Assembly (NCBI GenBank): GCA_963791945.1
Contig: CAWBUD010000002.1
Coordinates: 2,232,001 to 2,296,000, forward strand
Length of the DNA: 64,000 nucleotides
Reading direction: 5' to 3'
From: PALSA-1003 sp963791945
GTDB lineage: Bacteria; Pseudomonadota; Gammaproteobacteria; Burkholderiales; Casimicrobiaceae
Shown here piece by piece: positions 27,569 to 35,465 of this stretch. Position numbers and translations under genes: made by a program. Position 1 is the stretch's first letter, and the number at the start of each line of letters is the position of its first letter. Below the pieces are notes generated by a model. The model saw nothing but the letters and a program-made list of their open reading frames with translations, was not told where the DNA came from and searched no databases.

Positions 27569-27914
27569 ACCGACGTGCCGTTTTCCTCAAGCGCCGGCAG
27601 CCGTGGACGGCGCCCTGCTGTGGCCGCCGTCCGCAGTCGCCTGGAGACGTGAACCCCCGCAGATCGCCGTCGGGTCCACGCGTGCACGGACAGGTGCTTC
27701 GCGGGGTGCATGAACTTCAGCGCATGCGTCTCGCGGCGCATCAGTGCGCACAGGTAATTCTTAGCCTGCAGGCGAAAAGCGCGGATGTTTTAGGCATCTC
27801 TCCTACAACGCGCTAGGCGCTGCGCCGATACCGCGCACAAGCGCAGCGTGAAATACTGATGCTTTGTGCAGGCGTGCAGATACCCATCGATTTCGTTCCA
27901 GGAGCGACCGCCGC
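27569..27914. other. 346-bp intergenic region with operator-like site
   Basis: No gene is seen. TTTAGGC-ATCTC-TCCTACA (27789-27807) matches 12 of 14 arm positions of the perfect palindrome at 5681, with the same 5-bp spacing. It lies 108 bp upstream of the DJ-1/PfpI gene start. Confidence 0.4.
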
Positions 27915-28520
27915 TTGACCAGGCGCACAGCAAAACGAGCGAGGGCATCGCTCAGCGGGAAGACGATTGCCATACTTGCCACCAACGGTTTCGAGCAGGC
28001 CGAGCTCACCGAACCGCGGAAGGCGCTCGACGAAGCGGGCGCGAAGACCGTCGTGGTCGCCCCCAGGGAAGGCAGGATAAGGGGCTGGAAGATGAAGGAC
28101 TGGGGCGACGAAGTTGCGGTCGACGTTTCGCTCGGCCAGGCGAATCCCGACGATTATGACGCCCTCCTGCTGCCCGGCGGCGTGCTCAACCCCGATCGGC
28201 TGCGCATGGACGAGCGTGCGGTGAAATTCGTGCGTTCGTTTTTCGAGCACTCCAAGCCGGTAGCCGCGATCTGCCATGCGCCGATCATGCTGATCGAAGC
28301 CAACGTCATCAGGGATCGCCATCTCACGTCATGGCCTTCGCTTAAGACCGATATCCGCAACGCGGGTGGCCGGTGGAGCGACGACCCGGTCGTCGTGGAC
28401 AGGAGCCTCGTCACCAGCCGCAAGCCGGACGATATCCCGGCATTCAACGACAAGATGATCGAGGAATTCGCCGCCGGCAGCGCCGCTTCGCGTCAGGACC
28501 GCAGCACCGTCGAAGTCTAG
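27915..28520 (+). CDS. DJ-1/PfpI family protein (class I glutamine amidotransferase-like)
   Basis: This is a 201-aa protein of the DJ-1/PfpI superfamily, whose members act as chaperones, glyoxalases or proteases. The nucleophile elbow AAICHAPIML carries Cys120 and His121, and Glu28 sits in NGFEQAEL as in YhbO/PfpI. LLLPGGVLNPDRLR is a further family motif. The start is uncertain: TTG at 27915 has GGAG about 10 bp upstream, while GTG at 27864 would add 17 residues. An imperfect GTAGGA palindrome upstream suggests co-regulation with the signalling island. Confidence 0.83.
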   Translation: MTRRTAKRARASLSGKTIAILATNGFEQAELTEPRKALDEAGAKTVVVAPREGRIRGWKMKDWGDEVAVDVSLGQANPDDYDALLLPGGVLNPDRLRMDERAVKFVRSFFEHSKPVAAICHAPIMLIEANVIRDRHLTSWPSLKTDIRNAGGRWSDDPVVVDRSLVTSRKPDDIPAFNDKMIEEFAAGSAASRQDRSTVEV

Positions 28521-28659
28521 ACGATCGATCGTCAGAACGCGCGACCACGGACGCCAGCACCGGCTGCCACCTACAGGAGATGATCAATGATGCGTCGTTC
28601 ACTTTCCAACCAAGATCGTTCTCTGCGCGGCATTCGCGAGCGCATCGGCGCTTGCGGGC

Positions 28660-28941
28660 GTGAGCGACGAGGCGCCGAGTACGCAGCTCGTGAATCCGTC
28701 GAATGAGGAGCCGATGATGATCGAGCCTTCGCCCGACCAGGAAGCGGCAGCCTACCGGCGGGACATGGCCGACTGCGCCCTGCATTCGGCAGAGGGGCAG
28801 CAGATCTGCCGCGAGATGGTCAAAGAACAGTACGGCACCGGGCTCACGAACGCCTCCGGCAGCCCCGGTAAATGCGACGCTCTCGAGGGCGCAGCCAAAG
28901 TCGAGTGTCTCGACGGCTCTACCTCCGGCGAACAGTCATAA
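28660..28941 (+). CDS. Small, probably secreted protein with out-of-frame signal peptide
   Basis: From the GTG at 28660 this frame encodes a 93-aa acidic protein (EAPSTQLVNPSNEEPMM, later ADCALHSAEGQQICREM) with four Cys and no recognised family. In the same frame just upstream, 28612-28659 encodes KIVLCAAFASASALAG, a typical signal peptide core, but this frame has no start codon. A strong ribosome site (AGGAG, 28575-28579) and ATG ATG CGT CGT at 28587 begin MMRRSLS in another frame. One surplus base around 28600-28611 would join the two into MMRRSLS...KIVLCAAF. The gene is therefore either frameshifted or mis-sequenced. No role can be assigned. Confidence 0.55.
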   Translation: MSDEAPSTQLVNPSNEEPMMIEPSPDQEAAAYRRDMADCALHSAEGQQICREMVKEQYGTGLTNASGSPGKCDALEGAAKVECLDGSTSGEQS

Positions 28942-28946
28942 GAAAA

Positions 28947-28964
28947 GCCGGGCGGACGCCCGGC
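28947..28964 (-). terminator. Intrinsic terminator of the ribosomal-protein cluster
   Basis: GCCGGGC and GCCCGGC form a 7-bp GC stem with a 4-nt loop. On the minus strand the stem is followed by TTTTCTT. It lies 25 bp beyond the rplQ stop and so ends the S10-spc-alpha transcript. Confidence 0.82.
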
Positions 28965-28989
28965 TTCGCGTAGCTCCATTGCCCGCGGC

Positions 28990-29562
28990 TCAGGTGGCCG
29001 CCGCGGCCTTGGTCTTGGGCTTCGTCTTGGGCTTCGTCTTGGTCTTGACTCTGGTTCTCGTCTTGCTCCTGCTGTCCTTCGGATGATCTTTCTTGTCCTT
29101 CGCCTTGGCAGCACCCTTCGCCTTCCTCTTGGCCGGCCCGGCGTTGCCGGTTTCACCTGTCTTTTCGGCCGTCGAAGTATCGGTGGCCGGCTCGGTACCG
29201 GGTTCCGGCCGATCCATCAATTCGACGAGCGCCATGGGCGCGTTGTCGCCCATGCGGAATCCGAACTTGAGGATCCGCAGGTACCCTCCGGGCCTCTTGG
29301 CGTAGCGCGGTCCGAGCTCGTTGAAGAGCTTGTAGACGACGTCCTTGTCGCGCAGTCGCGACAGCGCAAGGCGCCGGTTCGAGAGCGTCGGCGTCTTGCC
29401 GAGCGTGATCAGCGGCTCGGCGACCCGCCGCAGCTCCTTGGCCTTGGGCAACGTGGTCTTGATCGCCTCGTGCGTGAGCAGCGAATTGGCCATGTTGCGC
29501 AGCATGGCGAGGCGGTGACTGCTCGTGCGGTTGAGCTTGCGCAGTCCGTGACGATGACGCAT
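28990..29562 (-). CDS. rplQ: 50S ribosomal protein L17, with long basic C-terminal extension
   Basis: L17 is a large-subunit protein near the peptide exit tunnel. Residues 1-118 are a standard L17 (MRHRHGLRKLNRTSSHRLAM, then GYLRILKFGFRMGDNAPMA). The usual length is about 120-135 aa; this one has 190. The extra 60-70 residues are Lys/Ala/Thr-rich and end in KTK-PKTK repeats encoded by tandem 12-bp DNA units. It follows rpoA by 21 bp and is the last gene of the cluster. Confidence 0.95.
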   Translation of the reverse strand: MRHRHGLRKLNRTSSHRLAMLRNMANSLLTHEAIKTTLPKAKELRRVAEPLITLGKTPTLSNRRLALSRLRDKDVVYKLFNELGPRYAKRPGGYLRILKFGFRMGDNAPMALVELMDRPEPGTEPATDTSTAEKTGETGNAGPAKRKAKGAAKAKDKKDHPKDSRSKTRTRVKTKTKPKTKPKTKAAAAT

Positions 29563-29583
29563 GTTCCGTTTCCCTGTCGGCGA

Positions 29584-30561
29584 TTAAGGGCGATCGAGGT
29601 TCGGCGGCGGCCAGTTCTCGAGCTTCATCCCGAGCGAGAGCCCGCGCGAGGCGAGCACTTCCTTTATTTCGTTCAGAGACTTGCGGCCAAGATTCGGCGT
29701 CTTCAGTAGCTCGGTCTCGGTGCGCTGGATCAGGTCGCCGATGTAGTAGATGTTCTCCGCCTTCAGGCAATTCGCGGAGCGCACGGTGAGCTCCAGATCG
29801 TCGACGGGTCTGAGCAGGATCGGATCGACCTGCGGCATCGAGCGCTGCTCGATAGGAGCTTCGGTCCCCTTGAGGTCGGCGAACACGCCGAGCTGCTCAA
29901 CGAGGATCGACGCGGCGTAGCGGATCGCCTGCTCCGGCTCGATGACGCCGTTGGTCTCGATGTCCATGACCAGCTTGTCGAGGTCGGTGCGCTGCTCGAC
30001 CCGCGCACTCTCGACGGAGTAGCTCACCCTGCGTACCGGCGAGAACGACGCGTCGAGCAGGATATTGCCGATGCTGCGGCCGCCCTCGGGCTTCAGGCGC
30101 ACGGTCGCCGGCTGGTAGCCGCGCCCCTTCTCGACCTTGATCTCCATCTCGATCTTGCCGCCGGCGGTGAGATGGGCGATGACGTGATCGGGATTGATGA
30201 TCTCGACATCATGGTTGGGCTCGATGTCGGCCGCGGTCACCGCTCCTTCTCCGGTCTTCGCGAGCTTCAGCGTCACGTGCTCGCGGTTGTGCAGCTTGAG
30301 CACGACGCCCTTGAGGTTGAGCAGCACGTCGACCACGTCCTCCTGAACGCCGTCGAGCGCCGAATACTCGTGCAGCACGCCGGTGATCTTGACCTCGGTC
30401 GGCGCGTAGCCGGGCATCGATGACAGAAGCACCCGGCGCAGCGCGTTGCCGAGCGTGTGGCCGTAGCCGCGCTCGAACGGCTCCATCACGACCTTGGCGT
30501 GGAACGGCGACGTGCTCTGCACGTCGATGATGCGCGGTTTCAACAAAGCAGTGCTTTGCAT
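29584..30561 (-). CDS. rpoA: DNA-directed RNA polymerase subunit alpha
   Basis: The alpha subunit assembles RNA polymerase and contacts activators and UP elements. The 325-aa protein has the N-terminal dimerisation domain (GYGHTLGNALRRVLLSSMPG) and the C-terminal domain (about 245-315, SANCLKAENIYYIGDL and LGRKSLNEIKEVL). I chose the ATG at 30561 (MQSTALLKPR), the normal start for betaproteobacteria. A 164-bp gap containing heptamer repeats separates it from rpsD. Confidence 0.97.
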   Translation of the reverse strand: MQSTALLKPRIIDVQSTSPFHAKVVMEPFERGYGHTLGNALRRVLLSSMPGYAPTEVKITGVLHEYSALDGVQEDVVDVLLNLKGVVLKLHNREHVTLKLAKTGEGAVTAADIEPNHDVEIINPDHVIAHLTAGGKIEMEIKVEKGRGYQPATVRLKPEGGRSIGNILLDASFSPVRRVSYSVESARVEQRTDLDKLVMDIETNGVIEPEQAIRYAASILVEQLGVFADLKGTEAPIEQRSMPQVDPILLRPVDDLELTVRSANCLKAENIYYIGDLIQRTETELLKTPNLGRKSLNEIKEVLASRGLSLGMKLENWPPPNLDRP

Positions 30562-30642
30562 GCCTAGTCCTTGTACATACCCTTGGTGGCTGGGATCCGG
30601 GAGCGATGATCGAACGGTGCTCGCGCTGCCGCCGACATCCCA

Positions 30643-30691
30643 ATCGACGCTCGACCCTCGATCCTCGGTCCCCGATACTCGATCTTCGATC
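30643..30691. repeat. Degenerate heptanucleotide tandem repeat (7 units)
   Basis: Seven consecutive 7-bp units between rpsD and rpoA follow the consensus CTCGATC: ATCGACG, CTCGACC, CTCGATC, CTCGGTC, CCCGATA, CTCGATC, TTCGATC. The period is exact and no unit is skipped. It lies upstream of rpoA on the transcribed strand as GATCGAG repeats. Confidence 0.7.
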
Positions 30692-30725
30692 ACCGTCTTC
30701 AAACCTCGCTGATCCTCAAATACTG

Positions 30726-31352
30726 CTACTTCGAATACAACTCGACGACCAAACTCTCGTTGATGTCCTGGCCGAACTCGGAGCGCTCGGGCGCCCCCTT
30801 GAAGGTCCCGACCAGCTTCTTCACGTCGACCTCGACCCACGACGGAAAGCCGATCTTCTCTGCGAGCTGCAAGGCATCGACGATGCGCAGCTGCGTCTTG
30901 GCGCCTTCCTTGACCGCAACGACATCGCCTGCGCGCACCAGCGCCGACGGAACGTTCACGACCTTGCTGTTGACGGTGACCGCGCAGTGGGTCACGAGCT
31001 GCCGCGCTTCCGCCCGCGTCGAGCCGAACCCCATGCGATAGACGACGTTATCGAGGCGCGACTCCAGCAGCCGCAGCAGGTTCTCGCCGGTCGAACCCTT
31101 GCGCTGCGCCGCCATCGTGAAGTAGCGCTGGAACTGCCGCTCGAGGACGCCGTACGTGCGGCGCAGCTTCTGCTTCTCGCGCAGCTGCTTGCCGTAGTCC
31201 GACATGCGCATCCCCGACTTCACGCCGTGCTGGCCGGGCTTCGAGTCGAGCTTGCACTTCGAGTCGAGCGAGCGGCGCGCGCTTTTCAGGAACAGGTCCG
31301 TGCCTTCCCGTCGCGCGAGCTTGCATTTGGGTCCGAGGTATCGAGCCACCAT
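30726..31352 (-). CDS. rpsD: 30S ribosomal protein S4
   Basis: S4 is a primary 16S rRNA-binding protein that nucleates 30S assembly and, in enterobacteria, represses the alpha operon. The 208-aa protein is full length: MVARYLGPKCKLARREGTDL, GMRMSDYGKQLREKQKLRR, and the S4 RNA-binding domain with RLDNVVYRMGF. It is preceded by a 109-bp gap that holds one copy of the bipartite palindromic element. Confidence 0.97.
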   Translation of the reverse strand: MVARYLGPKCKLARREGTDLFLKSARRSLDSKCKLDSKPGQHGVKSGMRMSDYGKQLREKQKLRRTYGVLERQFQRYFTMAAQRKGSTGENLLRLLESRLDNVVYRMGFGSTRAEARQLVTHCAVTVNSKVVNVPSALVRAGDVVAVKEGAKTQLRIVDALQLAEKIGFPSWVEVDVKKLVGTFKGAPERSEFGQDINESLVVELYSK

Positions 31353-31362
31353 TCATCCTTAT

Positions 31363-31457
31363 CGGCAAAAAGCAAAAACCTACTTTTGGCCGGTCTAGTT
31401 ACCTGAGAATCACAGGCAAAGCCTGGGAATTCTCAGCAGAAGAACAACCAAAAACCA
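31363..31457 (+). repeat. Bipartite palindromic element, copy 1
   Basis: The first palindrome (31363-31392) has arms CGGCAAAAAG and CTTTTGGCCG around the 10-nt loop CAAAAACCTA. Ten bases later a second palindrome (31403-31436) has arms CTGAGAAT and ATTCTCAG with an inner CAGGC/GCCTG stem. An A-rich tail (AGAACAACCAAAAACC) follows. It lies between rpsK and rpsD. Three other copies are at 43793-43867, 61201-61308 and 62535-62621. Confidence 0.65.
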
Positions 31458-31461
31458 TGTG

Positions 31462-31875
31462 TCAGATTCGCCGCCGCTTTGGCGGCCGGCAGCCGTTGTG
31501 CGGCACCGGCGTAACGTCCGAGATGCTGGTGATCTTGAGTCCCAGCGCGTTCAATGCGCGCACCGCTGACTCGCGGCCTGGTCCCGGACCCTTGATACGT
31601 ACCTCGAGATTCTTGACCCCGTATTCCTGCGCCGCTCTCCCGGCGGACTCCGCCGCGACCTGCGCGGCGAACGGCGTCGACTTGCGCGAGCCCTTGAAGC
31701 CAGCGCCGCCCGAGGTAGCCCACGACAGCGCGTTGCCCTGCCGGTCGGTGATCGTGATGATCGTGTTGTTGAACGACGCGTGGATGTGAGCGATCCCTTC
31801 GGAAACGCTCTTCTTGACCTTTTTCCGGACGCGCGCGGCCGACGCTGCGGGTCTCTGGGACGGTGACTGTGCCAT
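31462..31875 (-). CDS. rpsK: 30S ribosomal protein S11
   Basis: S11 lines the 30S platform near the mRNA exit. The 137-aa protein is normal in length and carries AHIHASFNNTIITITDRQGN, the glycine-rich GGAGFKGSRKSTPFAAQ and the basic end GCRPPKRRRI. It is 13 bp from rpsM. The gap after it to rpsD is 109 bp. Confidence 0.97.
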   Translation of the reverse strand: MAQSPSQRPAASAARVRKKVKKSVSEGIAHIHASFNNTIITITDRQGNALSWATSGGAGFKGSRKSTPFAAQVAAESAGRAAQEYGVKNLEVRIKGPGPGRESAVRALNALGLKITSISDVTPVPHNGCRPPKRRRI

Positions 31876-31888
31876 TCGTTCGTTCCTA

Positions 31889-32275
31889 TCAAGTCTTTGC
31901 CTGGGACGGCTTGTTGAGCGCGATCTGCTTCGCCTTGCGCGGACCCTTGCGCGTGCGCGCGTTGGTGCGCGTGCGCTGGCCGCGGACCGGCAGCCCCTTG
32001 CGGTGGCGTACGCCGCGGTAGCAGCCGAGATCCATCAGCCGCTTGATGCTCATCGTGACCTCGCGCCGGAGGTCGCCCTCCACCGTGTAGCGCCCCACGA
32101 GCTCGCGCAGCTTGTCCATCTGCGCGTCGGAGAGATCCTTGATCTTGGCCGAGTACTTCACGCCGCCCGCCTCGCAGATCTGGCGCGCCCGCGCGCGGCC
32201 GATGCCGTAGATCGCGGTGAGCGCGATCTCCGCGTGCTGGTGGTTCGGAATGTTGACGCCTGCTATACGGGCCAT
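31889..32275 (-). CDS. rpsM: 30S ribosomal protein S13
   Basis: S13 sits on the 30S head and contacts the 50S subunit and the P-site tRNA. The 128-aa sequence starts MARIAGVNIPNHQHAEIALT and includes the helix-hairpin-helix YGIGRARARQICE and the basic tail RGQRTRTNARTRKGPRK. It is the first gene of the alpha-operon part of the cluster, 28 bp after rpmJ. Confidence 0.97.
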   Translation of the reverse strand: MARIAGVNIPNHQHAEIALTAIYGIGRARARQICEAGGVKYSAKIKDLSDAQMDKLRELVGRYTVEGDLRREVTMSIKRLMDLGCYRGVRHRKGLPVRGQRTRTNARTRKGPRKAKQIALNKPSQAKT

Positions 32276-32303
32276 TGTCCTAACCTCGAATCCGGTTCAA
32301 CCG

Positions 32304-32417
32304 TTAACCCTGGCGCTGCTTGTGCCGCGGATCCTTGCAGATCACGCGAACGACGCCCTTGCGCCGCACGATCTTGCAGTTGCGGCAGATCTTCTTTACC
32401 GATGCCAGTACTTTCAT
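32304..32417 (-). CDS. rpmJ: 50S ribosomal protein L36
   Basis: L36 is the smallest 50S protein. The 37-aa peptide reads MKVLASVKKICRNCKIVRRK and continues to KDPRHKQRQG. Cys11, Cys14, Cys27 and His32 form the zinc site, so this is the zinc-binding isoform. It lies between infA and rpsM, 19 bp and 28 bp away. Confidence 0.96.
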   Translation of the reverse strand: MKVLASVKKICRNCKIVRRKGVVRVICKDPRHKQRQG

Positions 32418-32436
32418 GTTCGCCTCTTTGCCCAAG

Positions 32437-32655
32437 TCACTTCGCGCGGAAGATGATGCGCGCCCTGGACAGGTCGTACGGCGTCAGGTCCACCGTCACC
32501 TTGTCTCCCGGCAGAATCTTTATGTAATGCATCCGCATCTTGCCCGAGATGTGCCCGAGCACCACGTGACCGTTTTCCAGCTTCACCCTGAACGTCGCAT
32601 TTGGCAGCGTCTCCAGGATCTCACCCTGCATCTGTATCGTTTCTTCCTTCGCCAT
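32437..32655 (-). CDS. infA: Translation initiation factor IF-1
   Basis: IF-1 binds the 30S A site during initiation. The 72-aa OB-fold protein is full length: MAKEETIQMQGEILETLPNA, HISGKMRMHYIKILPGDKV and the end RARIIFRAK. It lies between secY (26 bp) and rpmJ, a placement typical of betaproteobacteria. Confidence 0.97.
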   Translation of the reverse strand: MAKEETIQMQGEILETLPNATFRVKLENGHVVLGHISGKMRMHYIKILPGDKVTVDLTPYDLSRARIIFRAK

Positions 32656-32681
32656 GCCTCAGTTGCAATCCTCAGCAATCC

Positions 32682-34004
32682 TCATCGTGTCGGTAGCCCA
32701 CCCTTGAAGTTCGCCTTCTTGAGCAGGCTCTCGTACTGCTGCGACATGAGGTAGGCCTGCACTTGCGTCATGAAGTCCATCGTCACGACCACGATGATCA
32801 GCAGCGACGTGCCGCCGAAGTAGAAGGGCACGTTCTTCCACGCGATCAGGAAGTTGGGGATGAAACACACGACCACCAGGTACAACGATCCGATCAGGGT
32901 CAGCCGTAGCGTGATCTTCTCGATGTACTTCGCTGTCTGCTCGCCCGGACGATAGCCGGGGATGAATGCGCCGCTCTTCTTCAGGTTCTCCGCGGTGTCC
33001 TTCGGGTTGTACTGCAGCGCCGTGTAGAAGAAGCAGAAAAAGATGATCGCCGACGCGTACAGGATCTCGTGCACGGGCTGGCCGGGCCCGAGGGTCGAGG
33101 CGAGGTCGCGCAGCCAGATCGTGTGCTCGCCCGAGCCGAACCACTGGGCTATGGTCGCGGGAAACAGGATGATCGACGAAGCGAAGATCGGCGGTATCAC
33201 GCCGGACATGTTGATCTTGAGCGGCAGGAACGACTGCTGCCCAGCGTACACGCGGTTGCCGACCTGGCGCTTGGCGTAGTTCACCTGGATCTTGCGTAGC
33301 GCCCGTTCCATGAAAACCACGAATCCGGTAACCACGACTATCAGCACCGCGATGCCCAGCACCAGAATGACCGAATAGGCGCCCGTGGTGACCTGCTCCA
33401 GCGTCTGGCCGATCGCGCGTGGCAATCCTGCCGCGATGCCGCTGAAGATGATCAGGGAAATACCGTTGCCCAGGCCCCGCTCGGTGATCTGCTCGCCGAG
33501 CCACATCAGGAACATCGTTCCGGTCACCAGCGTCACAGCCGACACCAGCCGGAAGGCGATACCCGGCTCGATCACCAGTCCGGCCTGTCCCTCCAGGGCG
33601 AGCGAAATCCCCAGTCCCTGGAAGAACGAAAGCCCCAGCGTGGCGTAGCGCGTGTACTGCGTGATCTTGCGCCGCCCCGATTCGCCCTCCTTTTTCAACG
33701 CCTCCAGCGTAGGCACGACGACGGTACAGAGCTGCATGATGATCGAGGCGGAGATGTAGGGCATGATCCCCAGCGCCAAGATCGAGAAGCGCTGCAGCGC
33801 ACCGCCCGAGAACACGTTGAACAAGCCGAGAATTCCGCCCTGGTTCTGGCGAAACAGCTCGTCGAGCACCGATGAGTTGATCCCGGGCACAGGTATGTGC
33901 GTGCCGATGCGGTAGACGACGAGCGCGCCGAAAAGGAACAGCAGACGCTTCTTCAGGTCCGCGTACTTGGTTCCGCTCTTTTGCGCTGGGTTGAAGGCAG
34001 CCAA
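32682..34004 (-). CDS. secY: Protein translocase subunit SecY
   Basis: SecY forms the channel of the SecYEG translocon. The 440-aa protein has the ten expected transmembrane helices, the plug region after GTHIPVPGINSSVL, and the cytosolic loops GLGNGISLIIFSGI and AFIPGYRPGEQTAKYI. The start is TTG at 34004, two bases after the rplO stop, with AAGGA about 7 bp upstream; no nearer ATG gives the N-terminus. SecE, its partner, is encoded at 60652-60999. Confidence 0.96.
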   Translation of the reverse strand: MAAFNPAQKSGTKYADLKKRLLFLFGALVVYRIGTHIPVPGINSSVLDELFRQNQGGILGLFNVFSGGALQRFSILALGIMPYISASIIMQLCTVVVPTLEALKKEGESGRRKITQYTRYATLGLSFFQGLGISLALEGQAGLVIEPGIAFRLVSAVTLVTGTMFLMWLGEQITERGLGNGISLIIFSGIAAGLPRAIGQTLEQVTTGAYSVILVLGIAVLIVVVTGFVVFMERALRKIQVNYAKRQVGNRVYAGQQSFLPLKINMSGVIPPIFASSIILFPATIAQWFGSGEHTIWLRDLASTLGPGQPVHEILYASAIIFFCFFYTALQYNPKDTAENLKKSGAFIPGYRPGEQTAKYIEKITLRLTLIGSLYLVVVCFIPNFLIAWKNVPFYFGGTSLLIIVVVTMDFMTQVQAYLMSQQYESLLKKANFKGGLPTR

Positions 34005-34006
34005 CT

Positions 34007-34672
34007 TCAGTCCTTGGTCTTTTCCTGCGCCGGTGCCTTTTCGGTTCTACCGGCCTTGTCGGTTTTCGGAGTCTTGTCGGCTTTCGGAGTCTTGTCGGCT
34101 TTCGGGGCCTTCTCCGTTTTCCCGGCCTTGGCGGCCTTCGCCGCCTTCGCAGCCGCTTCGGCTTTTGCGGCCTCTGCCTTCGCAGCCTCCAACTTCGCCG
34201 CTTTATCCGCGCTCGCGGTTCTCTCTTTCCTGGCGGGCTCGCCCGCGATGCTTCCGCCCGCGGTCTCGATGGCCGAGCGCGCGCCCTTGGTCACCGACAA
34301 TCCCGAGAGCTTCACCGCCTTCTCGAGCGTCCCCGTGCGAATCACCTTGACCGTCCTCGCCGCCGCCGGAACAAGACCGGCGGCCTTGAGTGCGAGGATG
34401 TCGATCTCCACAATAGGCAGCTTTCCCAGGTCGGAGAGCCGCACCTCCGCGGTGTGCTCGCGCAACGGCGACACGAAACCGCGCTTCGGGAGGCGCCGCT
34501 GCAGCGGCATCTGACCACCTTCGAAGCCGACCTTGTGGAAGCCGCCCGCACGCGACCGCTGTCCCTTGTTCCCCCGGCCCGCGGTCTTGCCAAGGCCGCT
34601 GCCACTGCCGCGACCGACGCGGCGGCGCGCTTTCTTGCTCCCACCGGCGGGCTGGATCGTATTCATGCGCAT
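34007..34672 (-). CDS. rplO: 50S ribosomal protein L15, with Ala/Lys-rich C-terminal extension
   Basis: L15 is a late-assembly 50S protein. Residues 1-145 match the family (MNTIQPAGGSKKARRRVGRG, GGQMPLQRRLPKRGF, LSVTKGARSAIE). The normal length is about 145; this protein has 221. The additional tail is low-complexity Ala/Lys/Glu and includes KADKTP repeats coded by tandem 18-bp units around 34060-34110. I chose the ATG at 34672 (MRMNTIQPAGG). Confidence 0.95.
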   Translation of the reverse strand: MRMNTIQPAGGSKKARRRVGRGSGSGLGKTAGRGNKGQRSRAGGFHKVGFEGGQMPLQRRLPKRGFVSPLREHTAEVRLSDLGKLPIVEIDILALKAAGLVPAAARTVKVIRTGTLEKAVKLSGLSVTKGARSAIETAGGSIAGEPARKERTASADKAAKLEAAKAEAAKAEAAAKAAKAAKAGKTEKAPKADKTPKADKTPKTDKAGRTEKAPAQEKTKD

Positions 34673-34692
34673 AGCGCTGTCCTTGCCGTTTC

Positions 34693-34911
34693 TCAAGCGT
34701 CGCGCGAGCCGCCGTCGGCCCGGCTGAGGTCGGTGACTTCGAGCATGTACGCAACTTTGTTGATCATGCCGCGGACCTGGGGCGTATCGACCAGCTCCAC
34801 ACTGTCGCTACGCCACTTGAGCCCCAGCCCGCGCACCGTCGCGCGGTGATCCTCGCGCTTCGCCGTGAGCCCTTTCACCAGCGTGATCCTCACTTTCTTC
34901 TGGACCGCCAC
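34693..34911 (-). CDS. rpmD: 50S ribosomal protein L30
   Basis: L30 is a small 50S protein. The 72-aa sequence has KKVRITLVKGLTAKREDHRA, then VRGMINKVAYMLEV, and a short extra tail (DLSRADGGSRDA) beyond the usual 60 residues. It lies 4 bp after rpsE and 20 bp before rplO. Confidence 0.95.
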   Translation of the reverse strand: MAVQKKVRITLVKGLTAKREDHRATVRGLGLKWRSDSVELVDTPQVRGMINKVAYMLEVTDLSRADGGSRDA

Positions 34912-34915
34912 GATT

Positions 34916-35443
34916 TCAACCCTCAGTCAGCTGCTCGACGGTCAGGCCGCGCTTGGCGGCGATGTCCGCCGGAGCGTTGCCGTTCTCGAGCGCGTTGAGC
35001 GCCGCGCGGACGACGTTGTACGGATTCGTCGACCCATGGCACTTCGCCAGGATGTTCGTGACGCCGACGACTTCGAACACCGCCCGCATCGGCCCTCCGG
35101 CGATGATCCCGGTGCCCTCGGAAGCGGGCTGCATCAGCACGCGTGTCGCGCCGTGTCGACCAACGACCGCATGGTGCAGCGTTCCGCTCTTCAGCCGAAC
35201 CTTGATCATCTTGCGCCGCGCCTGCTCCATCGCCTTCTGCACCGCGACCGGGACTTCCTTGGCCTTCCCCTTGCCCATGCCGACCCGGCCGTCACCGTCG
35301 CCGACCACCGTCAGTGCCGCGAAGCCGAGGATCCGGCCGCCCTTCACGACCTTGGTCACGCGGTTGATGGAGATCATCTTCTCGCGCAGCCCGTCGCTGC
35401 GGTCGTCCTGCTGCTGTTGCTGCCTTCCCATTGGCTTGGCCAT
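34916..35443 (-). CDS. rpsE: 30S ribosomal protein S5
   Basis: S5 helps maintain decoding accuracy. The 175-aa protein has the S5 double-stranded RNA-binding part (MISINRVTKVVKGGRILGFA) and the C-terminal fold with GIIAGGPMRAVFEVVGV. The N-terminus has a run of five Gln. I chose the ATG at 35443 (MAKPMGRQQQ) because it gives the family start; an upstream extension overlaps rplR. Confidence 0.96.
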   Translation of the reverse strand: MAKPMGRQQQQQDDRSDGLREKMISINRVTKVVKGGRILGFAALTVVGDGDGRVGMGKGKAKEVPVAVQKAMEQARRKMIKVRLKSGTLHHAVVGRHGATRVLMQPASEGTGIIAGGPMRAVFEVVGVTNILAKCHGSTNPYNVVRAALNALENGNAPADIAAKRGLTVEQLTEG

Positions 35444-35465
35444 GTTTGGTCCCGTCTGGTCCGCG

